Of a DNA stretch of 64,000 nucleotides, positions 62,919-64,000 are shown in pieces; within the stretch, counting starts at the first letter, position 1; each line of letters opens with the position of its first letter. The position numbers and the translations under genes are program-made. The stretch lies in the NCBI RefSeq assembly GCF_021018745.1, contig NZ_CP063845.1, positions 1,860,001-1,924,000 of the forward strand. Direction: 5' to 3'. Under the pieces are notes generated by a model. It was not told the origin of the DNA. It saw only the letters and a list, made by a program, of their open reading frames with translations, and made no database searches. Source of the stretch: Gloeobacter morelensis MG652769 (GTDB taxonomy: Bacteria; Cyanobacteriota; Cyanobacteriia; Gloeobacterales; Gloeobacteraceae).

Positions 62919-64000
62919 TTAAGATTTCTGAAAGTCGCTCTCCGGGCGGGGGACATCTGTCTCTTCAGGAGGATTACTCCCTGCTGAGGTGGGCTTGGGC
63001 GGTCCACCGAGGGCAGCCACCAGCGCCTCGACGACCCGCGATACCGGTACGATTTCCATGCCCGGCATGCCCACTACCGAACCGCGCGGCACGATCGCCC
63101 GACGGTAGCCGAGTTTGAAGGCTTCTTTGAGGCGCAGTTCCAGTTGGGAGACAGGGCGCACCTGACCACCCAGGCCGACCTCACCCAACAGCACCGTGTG
63201 CGGATCGACGATGCGATCGCGGAAACTGGCGGCCACCGCGACGGCCACCCCCAGATCGGCGGCGGGTTCGGAGACGTCGAGCCCCCCCACCGAGGCGACG
63301 TAGGCATCGAGTTTGGAGAGGGGAATGCCGACGCGCTTTTCGAGGACCGCCAGGATCTGCAGGAAGCGGTTGTACTCGATGCCGGTGGCGGTGCGGCGCG
63401 GCGAGCCGTAGCTGGTGGGGCTCACCAGGGCCTGCAGTTCGACGACCAGGGGCCGGGTGCCCTCGCAGGCGACGATCGTGGCGGTGCCGGGGGCGGGTTC
63501 GTCGCGGCTGGTCAAAAACAATTCCGACGGATTTTCGACCTCCGCCAGACCCCGCTCGCCCATCTCGAAGACACCGATTTCGTGGGTGGCTCCGAAGCGG
63601 TTTTTGACCGAGCGCAGCAAACGATGGCTCTGGAAGCGGTCGCCTTCGAAGTAGAGCACCGTATCGACCAGGTGTTCGAGCACCTTGGGTCCGGCGAGGG
63701 ATCCTTCTTTGGTGACGTGCCCGACGATAAACAGTGTGATGCGGGTGCGCTTGGCCAGGCGCATCAGCGAAGCGGTGCACTCGCGCACCTGGGAGACCGA
63801 ACCGGCGGCGGCGGTGAGCGCCCCCAGATAGACCGCCTGGATCGAATCGACAACAGCAATAGCGGGCTTGAGGCTCTCCAGTTCGCCCAGCACCGCCTCA
63901 AGCTCGGTCTCCGCCAGCAAAAAGAGCCCCGGCGCCGCCACCCCCAGCCGTTCGGCGCGCAATTTCACCTGCTGGGCCGATTCCTCGGCGGCGACGTAGA
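62919..64000 (-). CDS. radA: DNA repair protein RadA, C-terminal part (partial)
   Basis: The gene runs off the right end of the window; about 360 residues are seen, missing the zinc finger and Walker A. It includes VVDSIQAVYLG (Walker B), VKNRFGATHEIGVFEM (the KNRFG motif), and the Lon-like domain (DAYVASVGGLDVSEPAADLG, TVLLGEVGLGGQVRPV, RAIVPRG). RadA is a branch-migration helicase in recombination. The C-terminal tail (PPEETDVPRPESDFQKS) is variable. Confidence 0.95.
   Translation of the reverse strand, partial: YVAAEESAQQVKLRAERLGVAAPGLFLLAETELEAVLGELESLKPAIAVVDSIQAVYLGALTAAAGSVSQVRECTASLMRLAKRTRITLFIVGHVTKEGSLAGPKVLEHLVDTVLYFEGDRFQSHRLLRSVKNRFGATHEIGVFEMGERGLAEVENPSELFLTSRDEPAPGTATIVACEGTRPLVVELQALVSPTSYGSPRRTATGIEYNRFLQILAVLEKRVGIPLSKLDAYVASVGGLDVSEPAADLGVAVAVAASFRDRIVDPHTVLLGEVGLGGQVRPVSQLELRLKEAFKLGYRRAIVPRGSVVGMPGMEIVPVSRVVEALVAALGGPPKPTSAGSNPPEETDVPRPESDFQKS

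Overview
The window (64 kb, about 60% GC) looks like chromosome of a thylakoid-less cyanobacterium of the Gloeobacter type. The evidence is a phycocyanin operon (cpcBA, minus strand, about 29.8-30.8 kb), a phycobilisome rod linker with the CpcD-like domain at the N-terminus instead of the usual C-terminus (28.9-29.7 kb), an orange carotenoid protein (59.5-60.4 kb), a DICT-domain sensor and a DUF1802 protein, all in unusually GC-rich DNA for a cyanobacterium. The genus is an inference; the cyanobacterial assignment is firm.

Layout. 0-2.6 kb: a tight plus-strand operon for acyl-chain chemistry (FabH-family C-terminus, AcpS-type phosphopantetheinyl transferase, Cys-nucleophile alpha/beta hydrolase, acyl carrier protein, HAD phosphatase). 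2.7-6 kb: an Rpn-type nuclease with an in-frame 12-bp repeat, then a GST and a small oxygenase-like gene enclosed by two inverted copies of a dispersed repeat. 6-10.2 kb: a four-gene minus-strand run (two quinone-oxidoreductase-like enzymes, a membrane acyltransferase, an AraC regulator). 10.8-16.6 kb: an unusual sugar-oxidation-like cluster (glycogen-binding-like/gluconate-dehydrogenase-subunit-3 fusion, GMC oxidoreductase, unknown protein, cupin protein, AraC regulator). 16.7-28.5 kb: a Crp-family regulator, glycogen debranching enzyme, type II isocitrate dehydrogenase, GNAT enzymes, ParDE and VapBC modules, and a GT28 glycosyltransferase/GH1 glycosidase pair that resembles a glycolipid module. 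28.8-31 kb: phycobilisome genes. 31-46 kb: mostly housekeeping and membrane genes (signal-peptidase-like lipoprotein with an altered catalytic lysine, tRNA-Phe, hemC, der, tandem kelch proteins, a membrane-anchored L7/L12-C-terminal-domain protein, a peptide-type solute-binding lipoprotein). 46-50 kb: a decaying accessory zone with a RelE-like toxin pair, a broken phosphoesterase, and a Uma2-family gene cleanly split by an IS630-type element. 50-58.5 kb: solute-binding lipoprotein, topA, small genes, DICT/degenerate HD-GYP protein, pentapeptide-repeat and coiled-coil proteins. 58.5-64 kb: a Fic pseudogene, the orange carotenoid protein, an IS3 fossil, pyrrolidone-carboxylate peptidase, family 4 uracil-DNA glycosylase, an RsbW-like kinase and the C-terminal part of RadA.

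Central themes are light harvesting with photoprotection (CpcBA, linker, OCP), carbohydrate turnover (debranching enzyme, GMC cluster, GH1, sugar-binding lipoprotein) and repeated insertion and decay of mobile or toxin-type genes. No CRISPR array, rRNA operon or intact prophage was seen. All family assignments come from reading motifs; no database search was run.
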